DNA from: Desulfohalovibrio reitneri
GTDB taxonomy: Bacteria; Desulfobacterota; Desulfovibrionia; Desulfovibrionales; Desulfovibrionaceae
Assembly: GCF_000711295.1 (NCBI RefSeq)
Contig: NZ_JOMJ01000004.1
Location: 310,001-374,000, forward strand
Length of the DNA stretch: 64,000 nt
Reading direction: 5' to 3'
Shown: positions 51,738 through 61,403 of the stretch, piece by piece
Numbering within the stretch: the first letter of the stretch is position 1
Layout: each line of letters begins with the position of its first letter
Notes under the pieces: generated by a model
The model's database searches: none
What the model saw: the letters and a program-made list of their open reading frames with translations, nothing else
Told to the model about the DNA's origin: nothing
Translations under genes and position numbers: made by a program

Positions 51738-53387
51738 GTGAGCAGGCCCTACTACGGCTACAGCCAGCCGGACCTGCCCGAGCCGGGCGGCAGGCTGCCC
51801 GTGGCCCTGGTTTTCCCCGGGCCATCCTCCCTGGCCTATTCCACCCTGGGCTGGCAGACGGTTTACTCCCTGCTGGCCGAACGGGGCGGGTTCCGCATCG
51901 AACGATTCTTCGAGGACGGCGGCGGCGAACCGCGCAGTGCGGATACAGGCGCGCCGCTGGACTCCTTCCCCCTCATCGCCTTCTCGGTCAATTTCGAGGA
52001 GGAGTACCGCGTGGTGGCCTCCATGCTTTCCCGCGCCGGCATCCCCCTGCGTTCGCGCGAGAGGGGGGGCTGGCCGCTTGTGCTGGCTGGCGGGCCAGTG
52101 GCCTTCATCAACCCTCTGCCCATCTCCCCGGCGGTGGATTGCTTCTGGGTTGGCGAGGCCGAGGCCGGCTTGCCGGACCTGCTGCCCGACTTGGCCGGGG
52201 TCTGGCTGGAAGGGGGCGACAAAAAGGGATTTTTGGACAGGGTCAAGGACCGCGACGGGGTCTGGGTTCCCGGAGCGAGCAAGACGCCGGTGCGCCGGGC
52301 CGTGCTGCCGGAGCGGGAGCTGTCGCGTCCGGCGGCCTCCTGCTTCCTGTCCTCCAAAGCCGAATTCCGGGATATGCTCCTGCTGGAGATCAATCGGGGG
52401 TGCCCTTACGCCTGCCGGTTCTGCGCCGCCGGGGCGGTCTACCGGCCGCCGCGCCGGGCTTCCACGGAAAAGCTCAAGGAAGTGGTGGAGCGGGCCGACC
52501 CTCCCAAGGTGGGACTGGTGGGCACGGCCCTGACCGACTGGCCGGACCTGCTGCCCTTCCTGCGCTGGCTCAAGGAGCGCAGCACCACCTTCTCCCTGTC
52601 CTCGGTGCGGGCCGACGGCCTGACGCCGGAACTCATGGAATTTCTTCGCAAGACCGGGGCGCGCACCCTGACCCTGGCCCTGGAGGCCCCCAGCAAACGC
52701 CTCCGCACCGCCGCGGGCAAGCGGCTGGCGGAGGAGGACTTTCTGCTGGCCGTGGAGCGTGCCGCGGCCATGCGCTTCAATCGCCTGAAAATCTACCTCA
52801 TCGTGGGCTGGCCCGGGGAAACCGACGCGGACTACGACGAACTGGCCGCCTTCCTGGACCAGGTGCAGGCGGCCCGCGACCGGGGCAGGGGCGCCCGCAA
52901 GAGTGGCCTGGACCTGATTACCCTCAGTCTCAGCCCCTTGGTGCCAAAGCCGTGGACCCCGCTGCAATGGGCCCCCATGGCCCCGGAGGCGGCGCTCTCC
53001 GAGCGCATCAAGCGGATAAAGGCCATCTGCAAGCCGCTGCGCGGGGTGCGGGTGGAGGCGGAGACTCCCTTCGCGGCAAGACTGCAGGCGCTGCTGTCGC
53101 GCGGCGACGATCGCTTGTTCGAACTTGTGGAACTGGCTGTGGAAAAAGGCGGCTGGCGGGCCGCTATCAAAGCCTGGGACGGCGACCCCGCCGACTACCT
53201 GCGCGAACGGGACGTGAACGAACGGTTGCCATGGTATGTCATCGATCTGGGGGTCTCTCCCGAGCACTTGAAACGGCAGTGGGAGGCCTACCGGGAAAAC
53301 AAGCCGGGGACGGTGTGCCCGCCCGCGGGCTGCGAGGCCTGCCGGCGGTGCGGCATGGAGGCCTGGGTGCAAGGGGCACAAGAATGA
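51738..53387 (+). CDS. Radical SAM protein downstream of ftsZ
   Basis: This 549-residue radical SAM enzyme has the motif CPYACRFC near residue 221, within LLLEINRGC, typical of the B12-binding radical SAM group. An N-terminal Rossmann-like part (residues 20-190) has FPGPSSLAYSTLGWQTVYSLL and VLAGGPVAFINPLPI, resembling a degenerate cobalamin-binding domain. GLVGTALTDWPDLLPFL and LALEAPSKRLRTAAGKRL follow in the barrel. The C-terminal CPPAGCEACRRCG is Cys-rich and may bind a second cluster. The substrate is unknown. It starts with GTG; position directly after ftsZ suggests co-expression but not a division role. Confidence 0.8.
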   Translation: MSRPYYGYSQPDLPEPGGRLPVALVFPGPSSLAYSTLGWQTVYSLLAERGGFRIERFFEDGGGEPRSADTGAPLDSFPLIAFSVNFEEEYRVVASMLSRAGIPLRSRERGGWPLVLAGGPVAFINPLPISPAVDCFWVGEAEAGLPDLLPDLAGVWLEGGDKKGFLDRVKDRDGVWVPGASKTPVRRAVLPERELSRPAASCFLSSKAEFRDMLLLEINRGCPYACRFCAAGAVYRPPRRASTEKLKEVVERADPPKVGLVGTALTDWPDLLPFLRWLKERSTTFSLSSVRADGLTPELMEFLRKTGARTLTLALEAPSKRLRTAAGKRLAEEDFLLAVERAAAMRFNRLKIYLIVGWPGETDADYDELAAFLDQVQAARDRGRGARKSGLDLITLSLSPLVPKPWTPLQWAPMAPEAALSERIKRIKAICKPLRGVRVEAETPFAARLQALLSRGDDRLFELVELAVEKGGWRAAIKAWDGDPADYLRERDVNERLPWYVIDLGVSPEHLKRQWEAYRENKPGTVCPPAGCEACRRCGMEAWVQGAQE

Positions 53388-53542
53388 AAAATCATTCTCC
53401 GGGGGGTGTGCAAATCGCGTGGATATGCTACATCTGAAGGCAAGGTGGAACATAGTCTTTACGTGCCCGGCATCGGATTGTCTTTCGAGTCGGGCATGGT
53501 GGTTCAGGGTGGCGGATGTTCGGAATTTCCCGGAGGATGAGA

Positions 53543-53902
53543 ATGATGGGACGCACGACGCATTTCGAAGTCATGGCTGACGATCCGGAAAAGGTCAGCC
53601 GGTTCTATTCCGGCGTGTTCGGCCTTAATTTCCGCAAGAATCTCGGTGACTACACCCTGGTCAACGAAGGTTGCGCGAACAACCTCAGCGGGGCGGTGCG
53701 AAAGCGCAGCGGCCGCAACCTGACGGGCATGCCCACCATCCGTGTGCAGAACTTGCACAGCGCCATGGACAGCGTGATCAAGAACGGCGGCCGGGTGGTC
53801 GTTCCCGCCAAGGCCCTCCCCAACCTGGGCTGGATGGCCTATTGCGAGGACCCCGAAGGCAACGCCTTCTCCATTTTCGCGCCGGACAACCGGGCGTTCT
53901 AA
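53543..53902 (+). CDS. VOC-family (glyoxalase/dioxygenase fold) protein
   Basis: This 119-residue protein is a single vicinal-oxygen-chelate domain: THFEVMADDPEKVSRFYSGVFGLNFRKN at the start and GWMAYCEDPEGNAFSIFAPDN at the end are the two beta-alpha-beta modules. Members bind metal and act on dioxygen, glutathione adducts or antibiotics; the DPEGN motif is common. The His of THFE and the Glu-like partners suggest a metal site, but substrate is unknown. ATG 53543 is chosen because GGAGG lies 6 bases upstream; other in-frame starts lack that spacing. It ends at a large palindromic terminator. Confidence 0.85.
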   Translation: MMGRTTHFEVMADDPEKVSRFYSGVFGLNFRKNLGDYTLVNEGCANNLSGAVRKRSGRNLTGMPTIRVQNLHSAMDSVIKNGGRVVVPAKALPNLGWMAYCEDPEGNAFSIFAPDNRAF

Positions 53903-53922
53903 AACTCTCGGTGCATGGACCG

Positions 53923-53968
53923 GACGCGAAAAGGCCCGGGAGCATATGCTCCCGGGCCTTTTCGCGTC
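53923..53968. terminator. 46-bp perfect palindrome, bidirectional terminator
   Basis: Bases 53923-53945 are the exact reverse complement of 53946-53968. AAAA/TTTT flank the GC core on both sides, so the RNA of either strand would form a strong hairpin with CCTTTTCG. It lies between the convergent VOC and zinc-ribbon genes. Confidence 0.85.
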
Positions 53969-54006
53969 GTGTGGGGCCCCTCCCGGGGGCCGGTGCGTCA
54001 GATGCC

Positions 54007-54255
54007 TCAGCCACCGGGCTTGCAGCCCCCGCCGGGTCCGGTGTTCAGGCCAGCTGGGCGGGAGGCCGGATGCATGGCCTTGACCCGGTCCATGCCGTCG
54101 AAGGGGGTGGCTCCGCCCTTGAGGGCGACGGCGGAAAGCAGCTTTTCCGATTCCTTGCCGCACTGGGGACAGGGCGGGCAGGTGGTGTCGCTCATGGAGC
54201 GGACGTCCTCGAACTCGTGGCCGCAGGCGCGGCAGGCGTATTCATACAGCGGCAT
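54007..54255 (-). CDS. FmdB-type zinc-ribbon protein
   Basis: This 82-residue protein has an N-terminal FmdB/CxxC_CxxC zinc ribbon: MPLYEYACRACGHEFEDVRSMSD, then CPPCPQCGKESEKLLS, with Cys pairs at positions near 8/11 and 30/33. The glycine-rich tail ends GGGCKPGG. Such small proteins are thought to regulate or assist other enzymes, but their role is uncertain. The ATG has GGAGGA upstream. It lies 54 bases after another small Cys protein gene on the same strand. Confidence 0.85.
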   Translation of the reverse strand: MPLYEYACRACGHEFEDVRSMSDTTCPPCPQCGKESEKLLSAVALKGGATPFDGMDRVKAMHPASRPAGLNTGPGGGCKPGG

Positions 54256-54309
54256 GTGGGTTCCTCCAGTGGTGTGGCGGACCCTTTACTATGCACGTGC
54301 GGGGGCAAG

Positions 54310-54504
54310 TCAAGTCGCGGCCTGGCTCTCCCGCAGCTCCTCGAAGAAGCAGTGCAGGCAGAAGGCGTGCCGCAACTGGTGAGTTCCCCTGTCCAAAAGG
54401 CGCACGGAAAGGCGCCCGCCGCACTCCGGGCAGGGCTGCGCCTCCACGGGAATATCACGCCGCAGCTTGGACAGGCGGGTTATGGAGTCTCCGATGATGC
54501 TCAT
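54310..54504 (-). CDS. Small zinc-ribbon-like protein
   Basis: This 64-residue protein has two Cys pairs, CPECGG near residue 25 and CLHC near 49, that could form a zinc ribbon. The region between (RLSVRLLDRGTHQLRHAF) and the acidic FFEELRES tail are not recognised. AAGGAG lies 6 bases before the ATG, supporting translation. It is co-oriented with the FmdB-like gene and with the U32-like gene upstream, 47 bases away, and may share their transcript. Confidence 0.7.
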   Translation of the reverse strand: MSIIGDSITRLSKLRRDIPVEAQPCPECGGRLSVRLLDRGTHQLRHAFCLHCFFEELRESQAAT

Positions 54505-54551
54505 GGTTCACTCCTTGTATGGAGCCCAATACATCCCGGTGGAGAGTGGGG

Positions 54552-55646
54552 CTATAGGGGTAAGTCTGTATTTTTCGCATCCGGGAAGGAAAAATTCCGA
54601 AGCTCCGGCTCCACCCGCCTGGCCGCCCTGCGGAACGCTACAGCGCACCAGCCGCAGTCGCCACAGTCGCCGGAGCAGCTTTCCAGCCGCCGGGCGAAGT
54701 CCTGTGGCAGGCGTTCGTTGGCAACGTGCCAAGCCGGGGCCAGTTCGCCCAGGGTGTCAAGCAACTCCAGCAGGTTGCCCCGGTAGGTCCCGGCGGCGTA
54801 GGCGTCCATGACCCGGGCCAGAAAGCCCGCCCCCTGGCCCCGGCCGCACAGCTTCAGGCCGTCCGCCCGGCGCAGGGCCTCGGCCGCGTCCTCCGGTCGG
54901 ATGAAGGGGGAGGCCAGCATGGTCCAGGGCCGGGCATGGAACCGGCGCAGGCAGCCCAGGTCGCGCACCGCGTCAAGACAGGCCATCACCCTGCCCTCGC
55001 TTTCGGCCGAGGCGATCATGGCCTCGTGGGTGGCCCGGAAGGGACATTCCGCCAGGCAGCCCTCGTTGGCCAGCAGCAGAAGCTCCGCTTCCGGCAGGTT
55101 GCGGCGCATCCATTCCCGCAGCCGGTTCAGGCGGGCGGGGTCGCGGTTGAGGCTTCGGTCGGCCACCACCTTCTCCGGCTGACGGAAGCCCAGTCCGTCC
55201 GCCGCCTCCAGCCAGGCCCGCAGCCTGGCCGGGGCGTCGATGGCGCAGTTCACGCTGGGCTGGGCGGACAGACAAGCGGCCAGGGAGGGGTACTCCCGCC
55301 CCAGGGCGGTCAGCAGAAACAGGTCGGCCACCACCACGCCGTCGATTTGCCCCGCCTCCAGCAGGCTCTCCAGACGCGTGGCCATGGTGGCTGTCAGGTC
55401 GGGGTCGCGGTAGCCGGAAACCGGCTGCATGCGGCCGTTGAGAAGGGCGAATTTGCGGGGCCCGGGCAGCCGCGCCAGCCCCTCGGCCATCTCCTCCGCT
55501 TCAACGTTCCTGGGCTGATGGCGCGCGTCCGGCACCCGCGTCAGGAACAGGGAAAAAAACAGGGAGTGGATCGACTCCAACCGTTCGGAGAGGACCTCGA
55601 CCCAGTCCGGCGAGGGCTCGAAGGGAACCGAAAAGCGACCTTGCAT
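54552..55646 (-). CDS. Peptidase U32-like protein
   Basis: This 364-residue protein has the segment LLANEGCLAECPFRATHEAM near residue 190, closely matching the NxGCLxxCPxR signature of the U32 family (UbiU/UbiV, RlhA, collagenase-like proteins) in which Cys residues bind an Fe-S cluster. DGVVVADLFLLTAL and NCAIDAPARLRAW fit the strands of the family barrel. The C-terminal part has a tight Cys cluster CSGDCGDCGWC near 336. The function is unknown; U32 proteins in anaerobes often modify RNA or cofactors. ATG 55646 is taken as start; an in-frame TTG 6 codons upstream is an alternative. Confidence 0.75.
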   Translation of the reverse strand: MQGRFSVPFEPSPDWVEVLSERLESIHSLFFSLFLTRVPDARHQPRNVEAEEMAEGLARLPGPRKFALLNGRMQPVSGYRDPDLTATMATRLESLLEAGQIDGVVVADLFLLTALGREYPSLAACLSAQPSVNCAIDAPARLRAWLEAADGLGFRQPEKVVADRSLNRDPARLNRLREWMRRNLPEAELLLLANEGCLAECPFRATHEAMIASAESEGRVMACLDAVRDLGCLRRFHARPWTMLASPFIRPEDAAEALRRADGLKLCGRGQGAGFLARVMDAYAAGTYRGNLLELLDTLGELAPAWHVANERLPQDFARRLESCSGDCGDCGWCAVAFRRAARRVEPELRNFSFPDAKNTDLPL

Positions 55647-55673
55647 GGCACGATGGTATGGCAATGCGCCCCG

Positions 55674-58157
<2,484 letters not shown>

Positions 58158-58335
58158 TGGGACCCCTCCCTCGGGGAGTTTGTTCGTTCCGGACCGCGTT
58201 CGCTGGGCCGGCGGACCAATACTGCGGCAAGTCGGAAGCCGGGTGAATGATATTCCGCACAACGGTTTTCGCACGCATTCCACCACATTTTTGATGGTAG
58301 CCCGATTACCCCGGGAGGTTCAAGGGGGGCCGCCC

Positions 58336-58363
58336 TAAAGTCCGGTCTCGAATCGGCCGAAAA
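58336..58363 (+). promoter_or_regulatory. Sigma-28-like (FliA) promoter of the first small gene
   Basis: TAAA (58336-58339) and GCCGAAAA (58356-58363) are separated by 16 bases, close to the flagellar sigma consensus TAAA-N15-GCCGATAA. The -10 match is 7 of 8. The small gene starts 39 bases beyond. A nearly identical arrangement precedes the next small gene. Confidence 0.65.
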
Positions 58364-58402
58364 GGCGGATAGGGTCGCATTGCAACCTCTTGGAGGCGTC
58401 AT

Positions 58403-58570
58403 ATGCCAATGAACTCCATGGCCGGACCGGCCTCGGGATTCGGACAGACCTTCGGGGCCCAGGTGGTCGCCAAGACCTTCGACTATCTCAACAGCTCCCC
58501 CATGCGTTCCTCCTTCGCCCCCGTTGACCAGGGTGGTGTGGGCCGTCGAGGTTGCCCCCTGGCGTCGTAG
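58403..58570 (+). CDS. Small 55-residue protein behind a sigma-28-like promoter
   Basis: This 55-residue product starts MPMNSMAGPASGFGQTFGAQ, continues VVAKTFDYLNSSP and ends GRRGCPLAS. TTGGAGG precedes the ATG by 7 bases. The first 33 residues look like a real small helical protein with Gly-rich and VVAKTFDYLN amphipathic parts; the last 12, from VDQGGVGRRG onwards, coincide with the left arm of a long inverted repeat and look out of character, so the original C-terminus may be lost. The flagellar-type promoter suggests a role linked to motility. It is not recognised as a known family. Confidence 0.6.
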   Translation: MPMNSMAGPASGFGQTFGAQVVAKTFDYLNSSPMRSSFAPVDQGGVGRRGCPLAS

Positions 58571-58658
58571 CGTCGTTTGCGCGCGGGCGGGCCGTACGGG
58601 TGTACTGTCCCGCCCGCGCGCATACGACGCGCCTAGCCAGGGAACAACCTCGACGGCC
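58541..58658 (+). repeat. 118-nt imperfect inverted repeat (long hairpin)
   Basis: The outer arms pair perfectly over 14 bp (58541-58554 with 58645-58658), the inner arms over 14 bp (58578-58591 with 58609-58622), and CGTCGT (58571-58576) with ACGACG (58624-58629). The remaining stem has a few mismatches and a 1-2 base shift. The loop is 17 nt. The left arm covers the last 10 codons of the small protein gene. Confidence 0.85.
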
Positions 58659-59015
58659 TATGGAGTGCGTCGGTGCGCGGGGCTCGTTCGCGCTTGCGCG
58701 CGCGAACATCGTGGAAGAGGCTCGTCCGCGCCGGGGGCGCGGACATCGCGAAGAGTGGGGCGCTTGCGCGCGCCCGGGGAGAGCGCGGTGCAACTGTGGA
58801 GAGAGCACGGCGCTTGCGCGCACCGGGGGAAGCTTCACGTCTCGTTGTCCCTCTGTGTATTCGCCACGGAAGATTGCGCTTGCCCGGGGTGGGGTTGCGT
58901 GCCCGCCAAGGAGAACGAGCGGGTGCTTGCTGAGGTGTGCTGGGCTTGTCTCCTGGCTGATGGCAGCCTTGCGCCCGCGTATGGCGGGGAGTGTGGGCGA
59001 TTTGTCCATCGGGCC
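58571..59015. other. Hairpin-rich stretch without a gene
   Basis: These 445 bases lie between two small genes. No credible coding sequence is present: two frames are open in parts, but the products are Arg/Gly/Cys-rich and lack ribosome sites. Instead there is the right arm of the long inverted repeat (to 58658), then short hairpins at 58686-58707, 58724-58744 (perfect 9-bp stem), 58758-58775, 58808-58825 and 58955-58968. The 12-mer GCGCTTGCGCGC occurs at 58690, 58760 and 58810, with degenerate copies near 58876 and 58966. It could be a structured RNA, the remains of a mobile element or a recombination site; none is recognised. Confidence 0.65.
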
Positions 59016-59043
59016 TAAAGATTTTTTCGGAAGCTGTCGATTT
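59016..59043 (+). promoter_or_regulatory. Sigma-28-like (FliA) promoter of the second small gene
   Basis: TAAA (59016-59019) and GTCGATTT (59036-59043) are 16 bases apart, the same spacing as in the first small gene, and the next start codon is 42 bases beyond. The -10 match is weaker (5 of 8). Confidence 0.55.
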
Positions 59044-59085
59044 CAACGGGGAAATCAGGATGAAAAAACCCCTTTGGAGGATCGC

Positions 59086-59337
59086 ATGGACATCGCTTCC
59101 CTCGGCGGGCAGCAGTTGATGCAGAGCATGAACATGGACCTTGGCGCCAAGGCCGCTGGCGGGCAGAACGGGTCCATCGAAGGTCAGGGCGCCACCGCCC
59201 TGGATTCCCAGAACCTTTCCGCCCAGATGGCCTCCGGCGGCATGCAGGCCCAGGGCGCGCCCACGGAAGGCGGCCTCGGCATGGCCTCCGGCGCGGCCAA
59301 CGACGGCGTGGGCGGTTTCCTCAACATCACCGCTTAG
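59086..59337 (+). CDS. Small Gly/Ala/Gln-rich protein behind a sigma-28-like promoter
   Basis: This 83-residue protein begins MDIASLGGQQLMQSMNMDLG and ends GVGGFLNITA. It is rich in Gly, Ala, Gln, Met and Ser, has no Cys and no long hydrophobic stretch, and could be a small exported or structural protein of low complexity. TTGGAGG lies 7 bases before the ATG. The N-terminal MDIASL start is reminiscent of small putative motility proteins in which a short helix precedes a polar tail, but I cannot place it with certainty. A strong terminator lies 25 bases past the stop, so it is monocistronic. Confidence 0.7.
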   Translation: MDIASLGGQQLMQSMNMDLGAKAAGGQNGSIEGQGATALDSQNLSAQMASGGMQAQGAPTEGGLGMASGAANDGVGGFLNITA

Positions 59338-59361
59338 CGCAAAGCCGCATACCGACGCGAA

Positions 59362-59391
59362 AAAGCCGACCCCGATATCGGGGTCGGCTTT
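59362..59391 (+). terminator. Terminator after the second small gene
   Basis: A perfect 30-bp palindrome (59362-59376 with 59377-59391) ends in TTTCTTG, 25 bases past the stop codon. Confidence 0.85.
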
Positions 59392-59460
59392 CTTGTTGTC
59401 CGAGCCGGATGGACTGGAAAAGGAGCACGCCTGCTCTACGCGCAGCCGGGCGGGGACGGG

Positions 59461-60243
59461 TCAGCCCCTGTCCGGACCGCCTTTCTCCCGCAGCCGCATT
59501 TCCTCCACCAGCATGTATTTGTGGAAGACGTTGACCATGTCGTAGACCGCCAGGGCGAATCCGGCCCGGCCGTCCAGAAAGCCTTTCTTCAGCAGGTACT
59601 TCTTCACGAAGCGTCCGGCCGCCCTGGCCGTGGCCTTGGTCACGCCGCCGCTGGCTCCCCTGGCGTGCAGCTGCTCCGCCGAGGTGCGCGTGTAAGAGGC
59701 CAGCTTGCCCAGGTGCTCGGAGAGGTCGCGGTAGGGGTGGTGGATGATGTCAGCGCCCGAGGTCTCGATGCGCTCCGTGCGGCCGATGGGATGGAACTCC
59801 TCGTGGGGCAGCACCCCGCGCAGCTCCATGGAGTCCAGCCGGAAGGCGCGCAGCAGCCAGTCCGGGTACCAGCCTCCATGCCGCATGTAGCGGTCGAAAA
59901 AATACGAGGAGCGGCGCATCCAGAAGCCGCCCGCGTCGCTGGGTTCGGCCAGGCGGCGAACCAGCTCGTCGCGCAGCGGCTCGGAAAACCACTCGTCCTG
60001 GTCCAGGGTCACCACCCAGGGTGTCTCGATGCGCTCGAAGGCGAAGCGGAACTGGGGGATGGTGCCCTCCCAGTCGCGGTGCAGCACGTTGGCCCCGGCG
60101 TTATTCGCTATCTCCAACGTGCCGTCGGTGGAGCCGGAGTCCACCACCATCAGGCGGCTGCAGAAGGAAAGGCTCTCCAGGGTGCGGGCCAGGTGGTCCG
60201 CGCCGTTGAAGGTCAGCACCAGGCCGGTGGCCTCGGCGATCAT
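59461..60243 (-). CDS. Glycosyltransferase family 2 protein (WaaE/KdtX-like)
   Basis: This 260-residue GT-A glycosyltransferase has VLTFNGADHLARTLESL near residue 9, the VVDSGSTDGTLEIA nucleotide-binding segment near 34, TLDQDEWFSE as the DxD-like metal site near 77, and the HPYRDLSEHL segment. This set is typical of the WaaE-type branch that adds a sugar to the inner core of lipopolysaccharide. The start MIAEATGLVLT is preferred because GAGGAGT lies upstream. It overlaps the upstream glycosyltransferase gene by 4 bases (ATGA), so the two act in one operon, probably on the same glycan. Confidence 0.87.
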   Translation of the reverse strand: MIAEATGLVLTFNGADHLARTLESLSFCSRLMVVDSGSTDGTLEIANNAGANVLHRDWEGTIPQFRFAFERIETPWVVTLDQDEWFSEPLRDELVRRLAEPSDAGGFWMRRSSYFFDRYMRHGGWYPDWLLRAFRLDSMELRGVLPHEEFHPIGRTERIETSGADIIHHPYRDLSEHLGKLASYTRTSAEQLHARGASGGVTKATARAAGRFVKKYLLKKGFLDGRAGFALAVYDMVNVFHKYMLVEEMRLREKGGPDRG

Positions 60244-61352
60244 GCGGACTCCTCTGCCAAGCCCTTGTACAGGGCCAGGGTTTGCGTGGCGAAGTCGTCC
60301 AGGCCGCACTGGCGCATGGTGGCTTGCTCGCCGCGCCGCACCGACTCCAGGTAGCCCGGGTCCGAGGCGGCCTTGTCCAGCAGCCGGGCCAGGGCGTGGG
60401 GGTCTTCGGAAGGCAGTAGCCCCTCGGGCGGGACCAAATCGGGCAGCACGCCCACGTCCGTGGCCAGCAGGGGCACGCCGCAGGCCATGATTTCCATGGG
60501 CGCGCGGGCGATGGTCTCGGAGAAGCGCGAGGCCGTGACGCCCAGGTCCAGGGCGTTGATGCAGTCCGGCACGTCGCCGCGCGGCCCGGTGATGCGCACT
60601 AGGTGGTCCACCCCCGCCTCATGGCACCATTGCCCCACTTCCTCCGAGGAAATGGTGGTGTCGAAGCCGATGAGCAGCAGCCGGAGGTTGGTACGGCCGC
60701 CGTGGTAGGCCCGGGCCAGGGCCTCGATCATTTCCGGCTGGCCCTTCACCCCGTCGAAGCGGCCCACCATACCCACCACGAAGTCGTTCTCGCCGTAGCC
60801 GAACTCGGCCCGCACACGCGCCCGAGCCTCTGGGTCCGGCCGGAACAGGGACTTGTCCACCCCCCCCAGGATGGTCCAGACGTGGTCGCCGGGCAGCCCC
60901 ATTTCCTTGACGAAATGACGGGCCATGCGGGAGTTGGTGGCCACCACCGCGTCGGCCAGCCGGTGGTGCAGCAGCCGGTTGGGAAGGTTGTTCTTGGGCG
61001 GGCGCTGGTCGCCGCGCGTGCGCACCAGCTTGAAGCCGCGGGTCTGCGCCTTGAGCAGCCCCCACAGGACGAACGACTCCCCCCGGTGGCAGTTGATCAC
61101 GTCCGGCCGGAAGTCTCGCACCAGGGCGCGCATGCCGCGGTACATCGCGGCCAGGGAGAGGGGGTTGGTGGTGTTCAGGTTCATGCCCAGCATGGGCAGC
61201 CCGCGAGACGCGCCAACCTCCCACGACTCCGTGCCCTCCAGGCCCAGCACCAGCACCTCGTGCCCCTTGGCCCGCAGCAGTTCGGCCAGGGTCATGCCGT
61301 ACCAGGCGGTGGCGTTGAAAAAGCGGACGTTGACGACTTGGATGATGCGCAT
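60240..61352 (-). CDS. Glycosyltransferase family 4 protein
   Basis: This 370-residue GT-B enzyme has the GT4 layout: N-terminal acceptor domain with MRIIQVVNVRFFNATAWYGMTLAELLRAKGHEV, then the donor domain with VGMVGRFDGVKGQPEMIEALARA near residue 190, LLIGFD, and the EMACG-type motif as APMEIMACGVPLLATDVGVLPDLV near 288 with the family's Glu-x7-Glu region. The glycan is probably lipopolysaccharide core or O-antigen, judging by the adjacent GT2 gene. ATG 61352 is taken over an in-frame GTG three codons earlier. Confidence 0.87.
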   Translation of the reverse strand: MRIIQVVNVRFFNATAWYGMTLAELLRAKGHEVLVLGLEGTESWEVGASRGLPMLGMNLNTTNPLSLAAMYRGMRALVRDFRPDVINCHRGESFVLWGLLKAQTRGFKLVRTRGDQRPPKNNLPNRLLHHRLADAVVATNSRMARHFVKEMGLPGDHVWTILGGVDKSLFRPDPEARARVRAEFGYGENDFVVGMVGRFDGVKGQPEMIEALARAYHGGRTNLRLLLIGFDTTISSEEVGQWCHEAGVDHLVRITGPRGDVPDCINALDLGVTASRFSETIARAPMEIMACGVPLLATDVGVLPDLVPPEGLLPSEDPHALARLLDKAASDPGYLESVRRGEQATMRQCGLDDFATQTLALYKGLAEESA

Positions 61353-61403
61353 GGCGCGCACACTATGGACGAGGCCGGAGCGGAAGGCAAGGCGCGGCCG
61401 GGG

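Noticed and set aside
58541-58658. Integron attC site or insertion sequence end
   Set aside because: No integrase or transposase gene in the window and no recognisable attC core sites; kept only as an unexplained hairpin.
58680-58830. CRISPR-like array of GCGCTTGCGCGC repeats
   Set aside because: The repeats are only 12 bases, spacing is uneven (70 and 50), the number of perfect copies is three, and no cas gene is near.
58552-59337. Longer version of the second small gene (261 codons) reading through the hairpin segment
   Set aside because: The first 178 residues are Arg/Gly/Cys-rich and encoded by hairpins. A good ribosome site and a sigma-28-like promoter support the internal ATG at 59086.
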